In this document: one piece after another, positions 1-8,763 of the stretch
How positions within the stretch are numbered: the first letter of the stretch is position 1
Layout of the letters: each line of letters starts with the position of its first letter
Assembly: GCF_014905415.1 (NCBI RefSeq)
Contig: NZ_BNEO01000001.1
Location: forward strand, 62,001-126,000
Length of the DNA: 64,000 nt
Origin: Virgibacillus salexigens
Lineage (GTDB): Bacteria > Bacillota > Bacilli > Bacillales > Amphibacillaceae
Direction of reading: 5' to 3'
Position numbers and translations under genes: made by a program
The notes under the pieces: model-generated
Told to the model about the DNA's origin: nothing
The model's input: only the letters and a program-made list of their open reading frames with translations
The model's database searches: none

Positions 1-77
1 ATGATAATACAATCCAACAGATCATCGATGAAATGAGAAAATCACCACAAGGTATGACTGACGAGATGAACGAATAA
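1..77 (+). CDS. 3' end of an unidentified protein (partial)
   Basis: An open frame enters from the left edge and ends with TAA at 75-77. It encodes 24 visible residues that are polar and acidic, ending in GMTDEMNE. A strong hairpin with a T-run follows 10 nt later, as expected for a real gene end. Too little is visible to assign a family. In B. subtilis the neighbourhood of lytH holds lipA and yutC, but I cannot match this tail to either. Confidence 0.6.
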   Translation, partial: DNTIQQIIDEMRKSPQGMTDEMNE

Positions 78-87
78 TCGTAATACA

Positions 88-124
88 GGACTAGCTGGAT
101 ATTTCTAGCTAGTCCCTTTTTTTC
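88..124 (+). terminator. Rho-independent terminator
   Basis: Arms GGACTAGCT and AGCTAGTCC form a perfect 9-bp stem around a 10-nt loop and are followed by a run of seven T. It ends transcription of the partial gene that stops at 77. Confidence 0.9.
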
Positions 125-225
125 GATTGTGCATAATCCGGTAACTTTGTGGAAAAGTTATAAGCAGTACGTTCAATAATTATAGCAGCATTCCTATTTT
201 ATGAATAAGAGTAAGGGTGAGTTTT

Positions 226-1188
226 TTGTATTTAAAACGGATTTTTATGTTATTTATTGTTTTATTCGTTCTGTTAATAAATAGTTCAGTGAATGCTGAA
301 GAATCTGTATACGATGAGCGAATGGCGCTTTTTAAAAAGACAGAAGCCTTAACACAGATTCCTTGGTATTACTTTGCTGCTATTGATAACTATGAACGAA
401 ACATAAAAAAGAATGCAGATGATGAGAAAGTGGTATCAATCGATGTTCCACCAGAATTATGGTTTGGACTAGGTAATTCTTCCATGATTCATGATGAACG
501 ACTAATTATGTTTTTTAATGGTAAAGGAAAAGACGGAAATGGTGATGGAAAGGCAGATCCAGAAAACCCAGAGGACATTTTACAAACGATCGGTAATTAC
601 ATTTTGGAATATGGGCAGACAAAAGACGATATAAAAATTGCCTTATGGAATTATTATAATCGCGATTTGTCCGTTCAGACGATCATGAATACAGCAAAGG
701 TCTTCCAAACGTTTCAAGACATAAATCTTACTGACCGCGATTTTCCTGTATCTATTTCTCATAATTACAGTTATCGGAGTACATGGGGAGATCGAAGAGG
801 TTTTGGCGGATTACGGATCCATGAAGGCACGGATATTTTTGCAGGGTATGGAACACCAGTAAAATCAACTACCTATGGCGTTATTGAAATGATAGGCTGG
901 AACTTATATGGAGGCTGGCGCATTGGAATTAGAGATATCTATAATATTTATCATTATTATGGGCACATGAATGGATATGATGATGACATAAAAGTTGGTC
1001 AAGTAGTAAAACCAGGAGATGTTTTAGGGAGTGTCGGTTCAACTGGATATGGCCCACCTGGAACATCAGGGAAGTTCCCTCCGCATCTGCATTATGGCAT
1101 GTATAAAGATAATGGTACAAGTGAATGGTCCTTCGATCCATATCCTTACTTAAAAAAATGGGAACGGATTGCGAAACAGAAAGACTAA
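226..1188 (+). CDS. lytH: LytH-like M23 peptidoglycan endopeptidase
   Basis: Secreted zinc metallopeptidase of the M23 (LytM) family. A signal peptide or anchor spans about residues 5-27 (hydrophobic LFIVLFVLLI, then SSVNAEE). The catalytic domain lies in the C-terminal third, with zinc ligands in IHEGTDIF and PPHLHYGMY and the accessory HYYGHMNG. Length (about 320 aa) and the position beside the yunBCDE block match B. subtilis LytH (YunA), a sporulation L-Ala-D-Glu endopeptidase; that role is inferred. I prefer the TTG at 226, because AAGGGTGAG at 213-221 is a well-spaced ribosome site; an in-frame GTG at 217 overlaps that site. It converges with the catabolic operon ending at 1217. Confidence 0.85.
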   Translation: MYLKRIFMLFIVLFVLLINSSVNAEESVYDERMALFKKTEALTQIPWYYFAAIDNYERNIKKNADDEKVVSIDVPPELWFGLGNSSMIHDERLIMFFNGKGKDGNGDGKADPENPEDILQTIGNYILEYGQTKDDIKIALWNYYNRDLSVQTIMNTAKVFQTFQDINLTDRDFPVSISHNYSYRSTWGDRRGFGGLRIHEGTDIFAGYGTPVKSTTYGVIEMIGWNLYGGWRIGIRDIYNIYHYYGHMNGYDDDIKVGQVVKPGDVLGSVGSTGYGPPGTSGKFPPHLHYGMYKDNGTSEWSFDPYPYLKKWERIAKQKD

Positions 1189-1218
1189 AAGAGCAGGGAC
1201 ATCCTTCCCCCTGCTCTT
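1189..1218. terminator. Bidirectional terminator between lytH and the SDR gene
   Basis: Perfect 10-bp stem AAGAGCAGGG / CCCTGCTCTT with a 10-nt loop directly after the lytH stop. It overlaps by two bases the stop codon of the converging SDR gene. T-tracts on either side are short, so efficiency may be moderate. Confidence 0.75.
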
Positions 1219-1960
1219 ATATGTTCAAGGTGCCTCCATCTACTACTAAGGTCTCGCCAGTAATAAATGAAGATTCATCCGATGCCAAAAAAAGAACAAC
1301 GTTTGCAATTTCCTCGGGTTTCCCAATTCTCTTTAAAGCATTCGATGTTGATAAGATCGGCCATTTTTCCGACTGTTTCCAATCCTTAATCATTCCCGTA
1401 TCAATAATTCCTGGAGCAATTGCATTCACTCGAATATTTTTTCTGCCAAACTCCGTTGCTGCCGTTTTCGTAAGCGCAATAACGCTACTTTTTGAAGCTG
1501 AGTAAGCAGCAACTAATTTCTGTCCCTTTATCCCTGCAATACTTGCTGTATTGATGATAGAACCCCCAGATTCCATATGAGGAATACCATACTTCATTGC
1601 TAGAAAAACACCATTCTGGTTAATGTTTAACACTTGTTGCCACTCATCTATTGTTATATCTGGAATTTTCTTCTCTACACTATTTACGCCTGCATTATTA
1701 AATAAAACGTGAATACTTCCATATTTATCGATCGTAGCTTGAAATAAGCTTTTCATTTCCTTCGGATCTGTAATATCTGTTTGTATATAAGTTGCTTCGA
1801 CACCAGCATCAATGAGTTCATCGATAAACATTACTTCCGACCTGCTTACTCGATCAGCTAAAATAAGATGTGCTCCTTCTTTTGCAAAGCATTTTGCGGT
1901 TGCTTCTCCAATCCCACCAGCACCACCCGTTATAACAGCAACTTTATTTACTAATCGCAT
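1217..1960 (-). CDS. Short-chain dehydrogenase/reductase (SDR), classical type
   Basis: NAD(P)-dependent oxidoreductase of 247 aa. The Rossmann motif TGGAGGIG is at residues 11-18, NNAGV near 90, the catalytic Ser in the IINTASIAG segment, the YSASK active site near 153, and a C-terminal SFITGETLVVDGG tail. Typical substrates are 3-hydroxy/3-ketoacyl thioesters or other secondary alcohols; the real substrate is unknown. It is the last gene of the nine-gene minus-strand operon, 30 nt after the MDR gene, with site AAGGAGAG before ATG. In this context it is a candidate ketoacyl reductase or hydroxyacyl dehydrogenase. Confidence 0.85.
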   Translation of the reverse strand: MRLVNKVAVITGGAGGIGEATAKCFAKEGAHLILADRVSRSEVMFIDELIDAGVEATYIQTDITDPKEMKSLFQATIDKYGSIHVLFNNAGVNSVEKKIPDITIDEWQQVLNINQNGVFLAMKYGIPHMESGGSIINTASIAGIKGQKLVAAYSASKSSVIALTKTAATEFGRKNIRVNAIAPGIIDTGMIKDWKQSEKWPILSTSNALKRIGKPEEIANVVLFLASDESSFITGETLVVDGGTLNI

Positions 1961-1990
1961 TTCTTCTCTCCTTGTCCATCGTATACTTAT

Positions 1991-2974
1991 TTATGGAGTG
2001 ACAATTAATTTCCCATAAGTTCCTCTGTCTCCTAATACTTCTAATGCATGAGGTACTTCTTTAAAATCAAATTCTTGATAAACCAATGGTTTTATAAGAC
2101 CTTGATCATACAATTTCATCAAGGATTGATGAATAGCGACAACATTGTCCGGATGTTTTTTTCTAAAAAGCCCCCAATGCACACCAACAATGGAATAATT
2201 CTTTACTAATGCATGATTCACTGGAGCTTCCGGAATGCGCCCTCCAGCAAATCCAATAACCAGTATGCGCCCATCAAAGGCAACACATTTTCGTGATCGA
2301 TCAAATACATCAGCACCAACAGGATCAAATATAACATCTGCACCTTTGCCATTTGTTTCTTGTTTAACAATGTCGACGAAATCATCTTTAGTATAATCTA
2401 TCGCAACATCTGCACCTAGTTCTTTACAAACTTGTACCTTCTCCATTCCTCCTGCAGTAGCAATGACTCTACAACCAATTGATTTCCCTAATTGAATAGC
2501 TGCAGAACCTACGCCACCTGCCCCAGCATGAACTAATAGCACGTCATCTTCCGCGATGCCTCCTCGGTGAAATAATGCATAATAGGATGTTTGATACGTG
2601 ATAAACATTCCAGCAGCCTCAGCAGCAGATAAATTATCCGATATAACATAAACAGCAGCTTCTTTCACGCATACTGTTTCTGTGAGACCGCCACTTGGGA
2701 GCTCAGGTGTAGCAATGACCAATTGACCAACTTTTAGCTTACTTACCTCCTCCCCAACAGCACGAATAATACCACAAACTTCCGCTCCAGGAGTAAACGG
2801 AATAGGAGGGCGTTCTTGGTATTTGCCTTGACATAGTAATATATCAAAAAAATTGAGCGAAGAAGCCTGAACTTCAATTAAGACATCTCCAGCTGCAGGA
2901 ACCGGTTCTACTTCTTCTTGAATCTCTAAAACATCTTTTGGTTCTCCTAATGTAGTTACTTTCCAACTACGCAT
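1991..2974 (-). CDS. Zinc-free MDR oxidoreductase (quinone reductase-like)
   Basis: Medium-chain dehydrogenase/reductase of 327 aa, quinone oxidoreductase/enoyl reductase branch. An N-terminal GroES-like domain (residues 1-120) contains PFTPGAEVCGIIRAVG. The nucleotide-binding motif VHAGAGGVGSAAIQLG is near 145, followed by the ADVAIDYTKDDF segment usual in the family. No structural or catalytic zinc cysteine pattern is evident. The ribosome site AAAGGGGGAT precedes ATG. It likely uses NADPH to reduce an enone, quinone or enoyl-CoA. Eighth gene of the operon, 20 nt after the downstream acyl-CoA ligase. Confidence 0.85.
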   Translation of the reverse strand: MRSWKVTTLGEPKDVLEIQEEVEPVPAAGDVLIEVQASSLNFFDILLCQGKYQERPPIPFTPGAEVCGIIRAVGEEVSKLKVGQLVIATPELPSGGLTETVCVKEAAVYVISDNLSAAEAAGMFITYQTSYYALFHRGGIAEDDVLLVHAGAGGVGSAAIQLGKSIGCRVIATAGGMEKVQVCKELGADVAIDYTKDDFVDIVKQETNGKGADVIFDPVGADVFDRSRKCVAFDGRILVIGFAGGRIPEAPVNHALVKNYSIVGVHWGLFRKKHPDNVVAIHQSLMKLYDQGLIKPLVYQEFDFKEVPHALEVLGDRGTYGKLIVTP

Positions 2975-2994
2975 GTTACTTATCCCCCTTTAAT

Positions 2995-4596
2995 TTAATG
3001 TAACTCTTCTCTAATTTTGCGACGAAGAATTTTGCCTACTGATGTTTTCGGTAGTTTTTTTCGAAATTCAATAACCTTTGGAACTTTATAAGGTGCTAGG
3101 CTACTTTTGCAAAAATTAATTATTTCCTGGTCTGTACATTGACTACCTTCTTTCAACACAATAACCGCTTTTACTGTTTCTCCACGATATGGGTCAGGTA
3201 TACCAACGACTACAGCTTCTTGAACTGCTTCATGTTGATAAATAACTTCTTCTATATCCCTTGGATAAACATTGTATCCACTTGCGATAATTAAATCTTT
3301 CTTTCGATCAACGATATATAAATAACCGTCTTTATCCATGTAAGCTATATCCCCCGTATAAAGCCAGCCATCTCTTAATGTTTGTGCTGTTTCTTCTTCC
3401 ATATTCCAATAACCTTTCATTACCTGTGGACCTTTAATAACGATTTCTCCAACTTCCCCAACTGGTAATTCCTCTGTACCGTAAACTAAATCCACGATTT
3501 TATAGTCCGTTGATGGAAAACCTATGCCGACACTGCCTGGTTTTCTTTCTCCGAAAAGAGGATTACAATGGGTTGTTGGTGAACTTTCAGATAGACCATA
3601 TCCTTCTAGAATTTTTGCACCAGTTTTACTTTCAAATTCTTTCATGATTTCTCCAGGCATGGGGGCGCTTCCACTATTACAAATCTCAATACTGTTAACT
3701 GCATATTCCTTCACTTTTGGATGGTTTATTAAAGCAATATACATGGTCGGGACACCAGGGAAAGAAGTTGGCTGCACATCTTTTATGGTCTGTAATACTT
3801 CCTCAATATCAAATTTGGGTAAGAGAATATTCATTGCTCCAGTATATATTGATAAATTCATACAAGAAGTCATACCGTAAACATGAAATAGCGGGATAAC
3901 ACTTAAATATCGTTCCATGCCGAAATCAATATGATCTTTAAAAAATTCATATGATTGCATGACGTTTGCTAAAAGATTTCGATGTGTCAGCATTGCTCCT
4001 TTTGATCTCCCTGTCGTGCCACCTGTATATTGAAGTATTGCTATATCTTCACTAGGATCAATCTTGACAGGAGTAAATGATTGATTCACGGATTGCAGAA
4101 ATGTTGCAAATCCAATTGCTATTCCATCTTCAACCTCGTATCCACTTAGGCTTACTTTTATTACATGTTTAATTGGTGTTTGGTCGATAATTTGATTTAA
4201 ACTCGGCAATAATGCATCATATATGATAATTGTCTCTGCACCGGAATCATTTAGTATTTCTTCCATTTCTTTCGCAACAAGCATCGGATTTAGTTGGGTA
4301 ACAATTCCTCCGGCTTGTAAAATCCCATAATAACTAATAACATATTGTGGGCAGTTTGGTAACATAATAGCTGCTCTGTTGCCTTTTTTTAGACCCTGTT
4401 GTTGAATCGCACTGGTAAATCGATCTACTTGAACTCCTAATGCTTGATATGTTGTTTCCTTACCATAAAAACACAAGGCTGGTCTTTCACCATAGTTACC
4501 AATTGTATCTGTTAGCATGTCTGGTAATGTTTTATTAGGAATTACTATCTCCTTGGCAATATGATCTGGGTAATGCTTATGCCAGACTTTCTCCAT
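2995..4596 (-). CDS. Long/medium-chain acyl-CoA ligase (FadD-type AMP-forming)
   Basis: ANL-superfamily enzyme that activates a carboxylic acid to its CoA thioester through an acyl-adenylate. ATP-binding motif QYTGGTTGRSKGAML is near residue 185, GYGLSESSP near 335, YTGDIAYMDKDGYLYIVDR near 415 with the IIASGYNVYPRDIEEV hinge, and the C-terminal catalytic lysine in KTSVGKILRR. The start at 4596 is preferred over the ATG six bases upstream, because GGAGGA abuts the upstream ATG and is correctly spaced from this one. It is the second of two ligases in the operon; paralogous ligases suggest different substrates. Chain length preference cannot be read from sequence. Confidence 0.88.
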   Translation of the reverse strand: MEKVWHKHYPDHIAKEIVIPNKTLPDMLTDTIGNYGERPALCFYGKETTYQALGVQVDRFTSAIQQQGLKKGNRAAIMLPNCPQYVISYYGILQAGGIVTQLNPMLVAKEMEEILNDSGAETIIIYDALLPSLNQIIDQTPIKHVIKVSLSGYEVEDGIAIGFATFLQSVNQSFTPVKIDPSEDIAILQYTGGTTGRSKGAMLTHRNLLANVMQSYEFFKDHIDFGMERYLSVIPLFHVYGMTSCMNLSIYTGAMNILLPKFDIEEVLQTIKDVQPTSFPGVPTMYIALINHPKVKEYAVNSIEICNSGSAPMPGEIMKEFESKTGAKILEGYGLSESSPTTHCNPLFGERKPGSVGIGFPSTDYKIVDLVYGTEELPVGEVGEIVIKGPQVMKGYWNMEEETAQTLRDGWLYTGDIAYMDKDGYLYIVDRKKDLIIASGYNVYPRDIEEVIYQHEAVQEAVVVGIPDPYRGETVKAVIVLKEGSQCTDQEIINFCKSSLAPYKVPKVIEFRKKLPKTSVGKILRRKIREELH

Positions 4597-4626
4597 TATC
4601 ATTCCTCCATCCCATTAAGAATACGC

Positions 4627-6297
4627 TTACATATTCAAGCTAGATGATTCACCTTGTTCTTGTAACTGACGCCATAATATTTTTCCACTACTAGTGGTAG
4701 GAAAATGATCAATAAACTCGATAACTCTAGGATATTTATAAGCTGCCATCTGTTGTTTAGACCACTCAATTATTTCCTTTTCTGTTACATATCCTTTGTA
4801 AGTCTCCTTGATGATAATGAAAGCTTTTACCGTTTCTCCACGCTTTTCATCCGGTGTACGAACCACACATGCTTGTTGTACAGCTGGATGATTATATAAG
4901 ATTGATTCTACTTCTGTTGGCCAAACTTTATAACCCGAAGCATTAATCATCCTTTTTAACCGGTCAACTAAAAAATAGTATCCCTCATTGTCCATTTGTA
5001 CAATATCACCCGTACGAAAGAATGTTTTCCCATCGATTTGAATATGCGCCTCCTCGTTCTCTTCCACACGATTATAATAGCCTTCAAACACTTGTGGTCC
5101 AGAAACAACCAACTCTCCATTTTCATAAGGTCCCAGTATTTCCTTGGTATGCAAATCAATGATTCTAGCATCCAGATCAAAAGTTGGGATTCCTAAACAT
5201 TGCAGCTTGGAACGATGCGGGGGATTAAAATGAGTATGTGATATGGTTTCTGAAAGTCCATAACCCTCTATATATCTTAGTCCAGTTCGATTAAACAAGG
5301 CTTCCCCTACTGCCTCGGGTAATGGCGCTCCTCCTCCACCAATAGACTGTAAGGATGATATATCATAGGTACTCAGTTTAGGATTGGCTAAAAAATCAAT
5401 CAGCATGGTACTTATATTTGTCCAATGCGTACAGTTATATGTTTCGATTACCTTTCCTGCCACATCTCGATCCCATCTCGTCAAAATCACCATGCTGCTC
5501 CCACCAAAAATCGGCGTAAGAGCACTATGCACCAAACCGGTAACATGATATAACGGCAAGGTCGTTAACACGACGGTATCTGATGTAAAGTTCATCCAAT
5601 GATAAGCACTAACTGTATTTGCTTGCACAGTGCGATTTGTATGCTTGCATCCTTTAGGGAGCCCAGTTGTTCCAGATGTATATGGAATAACCGCAAGATC
5701 ATCGCTTTTTCCATGATATGAAGAAGCTTGATAGTTATAAACTAATGCCTCCTCCCACCAGACATCTTGCTCAAGGGTAATTACAGGTAAGGTAACTTCT
5801 GAGGGCAAATCTTCTAAATGATGATTAGGGTGAATATAACTAGCATAAGAAGTGACAAGAATGTTTTTAAGAGAAGTTGTCTCTTTTAATGGAAGTACTT
5901 TTTCATATAGTTCCATTCCTACAATTGCATGGCTAATTTGGCAATCTTCTAAATAAAAATGGAGATCTTTTGTTATACTCATGGGGTTAATTGGTACAAC
6001 CACTGCACGCAATCGTAGGATAGCAAAAAAGCTGATAAGAAATTGTGGAGAGTTTTGCATAAATAGTAAGATTTTATCACCTTTTGCAACATGACATGTT
6101 TGTTCCATATATCCTGCAAGTGCTTCAACTTCTTGTAATAACTTCTTATAAGTATAAGATTGACCATAATAATAGATGGCAACTTTTTCAGGATATTGTT
6201 TACTAGTAAACAATAGGTTATCAAATAAGGTAGTTTCCGGGACTGTTAGCGTTCTAGATAAACGTTCTGGCCAATACGCAAAATGATTTGTATACAT
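4627..6297 (-). CDS. Acyl-CoA ligase, AMP-forming (second paralogue)
   Basis: ANL-superfamily acid:CoA ligase of 556 aa with PYTSGTTGLPKGCKHTNR near residue 210, GYGLSETISHTHFNPP, FRTGDIVQMDNEGYYFLVDR, the ASGYKVWPTEVE hinge and TSSGKILWRQ at the end. It differs markedly from the neighbouring ligase: it has a longer N-terminal domain and a different substrate-pocket segment (QSIGGGGAPLPE versus EICNSGSAPMPGE), so it is not a recent tandem duplicate. It lies 44 nt downstream of the ComB-like gene. Probable role: CoA activation of the acid consumed by this pathway. Confidence 0.87.
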   Translation of the reverse strand: MYTNHFAYWPERLSRTLTVPETTLFDNLLFTSKQYPEKVAIYYYGQSYTYKKLLQEVEALAGYMEQTCHVAKGDKILLFMQNSPQFLISFFAILRLRAVVVPINPMSITKDLHFYLEDCQISHAIVGMELYEKVLPLKETTSLKNILVTSYASYIHPNHHLEDLPSEVTLPVITLEQDVWWEEALVYNYQASSYHGKSDDLAVIPYTSGTTGLPKGCKHTNRTVQANTVSAYHWMNFTSDTVVLTTLPLYHVTGLVHSALTPIFGGSSMVILTRWDRDVAGKVIETYNCTHWTNISTMLIDFLANPKLSTYDISSLQSIGGGGAPLPEAVGEALFNRTGLRYIEGYGLSETISHTHFNPPHRSKLQCLGIPTFDLDARIIDLHTKEILGPYENGELVVSGPQVFEGYYNRVEENEEAHIQIDGKTFFRTGDIVQMDNEGYYFLVDRLKRMINASGYKVWPTEVESILYNHPAVQQACVVRTPDEKRGETVKAFIIIKETYKGYVTEKEIIEWSKQQMAAYKYPRVIEFIDHFPTTSSGKILWRQLQEQGESSSLNM

Positions 6298-6340
6298 GTT
6301 CCTATCGCCCCCTTATTGATTACATTTACTTTGTCGTTCC

Positions 6341-7093
6341 TCAATAGGCATGATCTACAACTGTATCTTCTAACATTACATATTTTTGCTTCCATAACTT
6401 AGGAACAATTTGATACACTCCACAACGGCTTATATATTCAACAGCATCATAAGCATTACTTTCCAGCATTTTGCCGATTCGAGTATGAAGGAGCAGTTGG
6501 ACGCTGGAATCTACTGTATTTTCAAAAAACAGCTTTGCTGCCAGCGCGCTATCCGTCAATTCCACATTTTCAAAACCTATTTGCTTTACCATACAGCTGA
6601 TAAAGTAGCCTGCACCATAGAAGTCCTCTATACAAAATTGATTTTTAGATCCCGAACACACTGCAACAATAGTTTCATTTGTATAAGTAGTTACAATGTG
6701 ATTACTAACAGCATCAGCATTTAATAACGAAGCTACGTATATGCTTTTAGCGGAAGTTGATTTACGTATTGCCACGGTACCATTTGTCGTTGAAAGAATC
6801 ACCTTTTTCCCTTTCACATGCTCTTGTAATCTAGTTGGATTGGGATCATGGAATCCATCAATGGTTATGCCATTATATTCCCCTACTAACAGTATTTCTT
6901 CAGGTGAATGCCTTTCCGCTTCTATTAAAGCTTCTTCCTCATTTAATACAGGAATGATACTTTTAGCTCCTGCTTTTAAACAAGCTGTTATTGTCGACGT
7001 GGCTAACAATACATCAAAGACAACGGCGAGTTTTTCTTGATTCATTTGTACAGGATCTATTTCTTCCTTTTTTAAAAGGAGGTGAATTTTCAT
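6341..7093 (-). CDS. ComB-family phosphatase (2-phosphosulfolactate phosphatase-like)
   Basis: 250 aa, matching the ComB fold. Residues 25-40 read FDVLLATSTITACL, followed by GEYNGITIDGFHDPNP, STTNGTVAIR and CIEDFYGAGYFI, in the usual order of family signatures. ComB enzymes are Mg-dependent phosphatases of 2-phosphosulfolactate in coenzyme M synthesis, which this organism is not expected to make. From memory the family signature is DVLRATST; the arginine is leucine here, which may mean another substrate. It overlaps the kinase stop by ATGA (7090-7093), so it is translationally coupled to it. A role on a phosphorylated hydroxyacyl compound is inference. Confidence 0.75.
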   Translation of the reverse strand: MKIHLLLKKEEIDPVQMNQEKLAVVFDVLLATSTITACLKAGAKSIIPVLNEEEALIEAERHSPEEILLVGEYNGITIDGFHDPNPTRLQEHVKGKKVILSTTNGTVAIRKSTSAKSIYVASLLNADAVSNHIVTTYTNETIVAVCSGSKNQFCIEDFYGAGYFISCMVKQIGFENVELTDSALAAKLFFENTVDSSVQLLLHTRIGKMLESNAYDAVEYISRCGVYQIVPKLWKQKYVMLEDTVVDHAY

Positions 7094-8160
7094 TTCACCA
7101 CACCCTTGCTATAACTTCGAGCATATTCAATTAAACTTGCTACATAATGATTAAGATGACGAAATCGTTCATCATTCGTTTGACCTTGATGATAACGGTA
7201 ATAGATTTGTTGGCAAATAACAGCAAGTTTAAAGTAGGCGAAGGTAAGGTAGAAATGCATATTTGATAAATCTTTCCCGCTTTTCTTTGCATATTCATTC
7301 ATAAATTCTTCTCTCGTAAAGAACCCTTCCTTTATTGTCACAGGCGGCTTGCCAAAACCATTTTTTATCATTTCTGGATCGGTAGATTCCATCCAATATA
7401 CTAAAGCAACTCCTACATCTGCCAATGGATCACCAACAGTTGTCATTTCCCAATCAAATAACCCTTCTAATGTTGTAAAATCTTCCGAATACATCGCGTT
7501 ATTCATCTTGTAATCATAATGGATAATCGCTGGGTTTTCAGAAGTGGGAATATTTAATTTCAACCAATTTGTTAATTCATCTACACCTGGAATTTCTTCT
7601 GTTTTAGCTCGTTCATATCGCTTTGTCCATCCACCTACTTGCCTTTCCATAAATCCATCAGGTTTTGACATTGTGACTAAATCCGTTTTCGTATAATCTA
7701 TTTGATGTAATTCAGCCAACTTTTCTACCATTAATTTGGAAATACGTTTTCCGATCGCCGGGGTATACGTAATATTATCTGGAAATTCAGTATCAACCAC
7801 AATTCCTTTCCGTCTTTCCATGATAAAGAAATTACTCCCGACAATTGATATATCATCAGAAAAAATGTATGGTTTAGGAGCAGCGGGATAGAAAGGATGT
7901 AAGCTAGCTAATATCTTACATTCTCTTTGCATATCATGAGCTTTGGGAGCGACCGGACCAAAGGGAGGACGACGTAATACAGCCTCCCAATCGCCAATTC
8001 GCAATAAATAGGTCAAATTTGAATGACCCGCGCCAAATTGCTCAATTTGTAACTCACCCTCAGGTACCTCAGGAAGATGACCTGTAATAAATGCAGCTAA
8101 CCTATCTTTATTTAGTTCTTCCCCTTTACGGACTTGAATCGTTTCCTGTGAAGCTTTCAT
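7090..8160 (-). CDS. APH-fold kinase of the ACAD10/ACAD11/LvaA type
   Basis: Aminoglycoside-phosphotransferase-like fold, 356 aa. The N-terminal segment GAGHSNLTYLLRIGDWEAVL and RRPPFGPVAPKAHDMQRE is typical of the kinase half of ACAD10/ACAD11. The catalytic loop is IIHYDYKMNNAMY near 215 and the metal site LFDWEMTTVGDPLADVG near 235. Related enzymes (LvaA in Pseudomonas putida, the N-terminal domain of ACAD11) phosphorylate 4-hydroxyacyl-CoA; drug resistance is unlikely. The gene is followed with ATGA overlap by the ComB-like phosphatase, and the operon also has a matching ACAD. Ribosome site GGGAGGGAT precedes ATG. Confidence 0.85.
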   Translation of the reverse strand: MKASQETIQVRKGEELNKDRLAAFITGHLPEVPEGELQIEQFGAGHSNLTYLLRIGDWEAVLRRPPFGPVAPKAHDMQRECKILASLHPFYPAAPKPYIFSDDISIVGSNFFIMERRKGIVVDTEFPDNITYTPAIGKRISKLMVEKLAELHQIDYTKTDLVTMSKPDGFMERQVGGWTKRYERAKTEEIPGVDELTNWLKLNIPTSENPAIIHYDYKMNNAMYSEDFTTLEGLFDWEMTTVGDPLADVGVALVYWMESTDPEMIKNGFGKPPVTIKEGFFTREEFMNEYAKKSGKDLSNMHFYLTFAYFKLAVICQQIYYRYHQGQTNDERFRHLNHYVASLIEYARSYSKGVVK

Positions 8161-8175
8161 ACTATCCCTCCCTAA

Positions 8176-8742
8176 TCATTCGTTTAAAATACCATGTAAA
8201 ATCATTTGATAATATATTCTAGCTAATTCTTCTGGGGTAACATCCCCATCTGGATTAAACCAGTTATAACTCCAATTGGTAATGCCAACAACACCAAATG
8301 CGACCATATCTCCCCGAAGTGTATTTGTGAATTCCCCTTGATTTATACCTTCTTGCACTACATTCTTTACATTTTCAAGAAATTCCCTGCGAACCTTTTT
8401 AATTGCTGCTACATTGCCCTCAGATAAATGTCGTAATTCACGGAAGAAAACTCTTGCGCTAGACCCATGATCTTGAATATCTATAATTAATAACCGAATA
8501 ATCTCAATCAGCTTTTCTTTTTGGGACAGCGATGACCTACTAATAATTTTTAATTGACGATCTAGTAGATTCGTAATGTAGTCATCGTGAATTTCCATTA
8601 GCAGCTGCTCTTTACTTGTGAAGTAATAATAGAACGTTCCTTTTGTAACATTTAACTTTTTCACAATATCTTGAATAGATGTTGCATTAAACCCTTGTTT
8701 TTCAAACAATAATATGCTTTGTTCAATTAATTTTTCTTTCAC
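8176..8742 (-). CDS. TetR-family repressor, probable regulator of the operon
   Basis: 188 aa. The N-terminal helix-turn-helix lies at residues 1-48 (GFNATSIQDIVKKLNVTKGTFYYYFTSKEQLL, split here only by description). The variable C-terminal ligand domain carries a TetR_C-type segment found in acyl-CoA-responsive members. The start is GTG with site GAAGGGAT. It is encoded inside the operon between the SDR and kinase genes, an arrangement that favours autoregulation. The likely target is the perfect inverted repeat at 10797-10820 overlapping the operon's start region. The probable inducer is an acyl-CoA of the pathway (inference). The site is not a FadR-type box. Confidence 0.85.
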   Translation of the reverse strand: MKEKLIEQSILLFEKQGFNATSIQDIVKKLNVTKGTFYYYFTSKEQLLMEIHDDYITNLLDRQLKIISRSSLSQKEKLIEIIRLLIIDIQDHGSSARVFFRELRHLSEGNVAAIKKVRREFLENVKNVVQEGINQGEFTNTLRGDMVAFGVVGITNWSYNWFNPDGDVTPEELARIYYQMILHGILNE

Positions 8743-8763
8743 ATATATCCCTTCTCGTTTCGC

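Noticed and set aside
7090-8160. Aminoglycoside resistance kinase
   Set aside because: Although it shares the APH fold, its N-terminal segment and operon partners match ACAD10/11-type acyl-CoA kinases.
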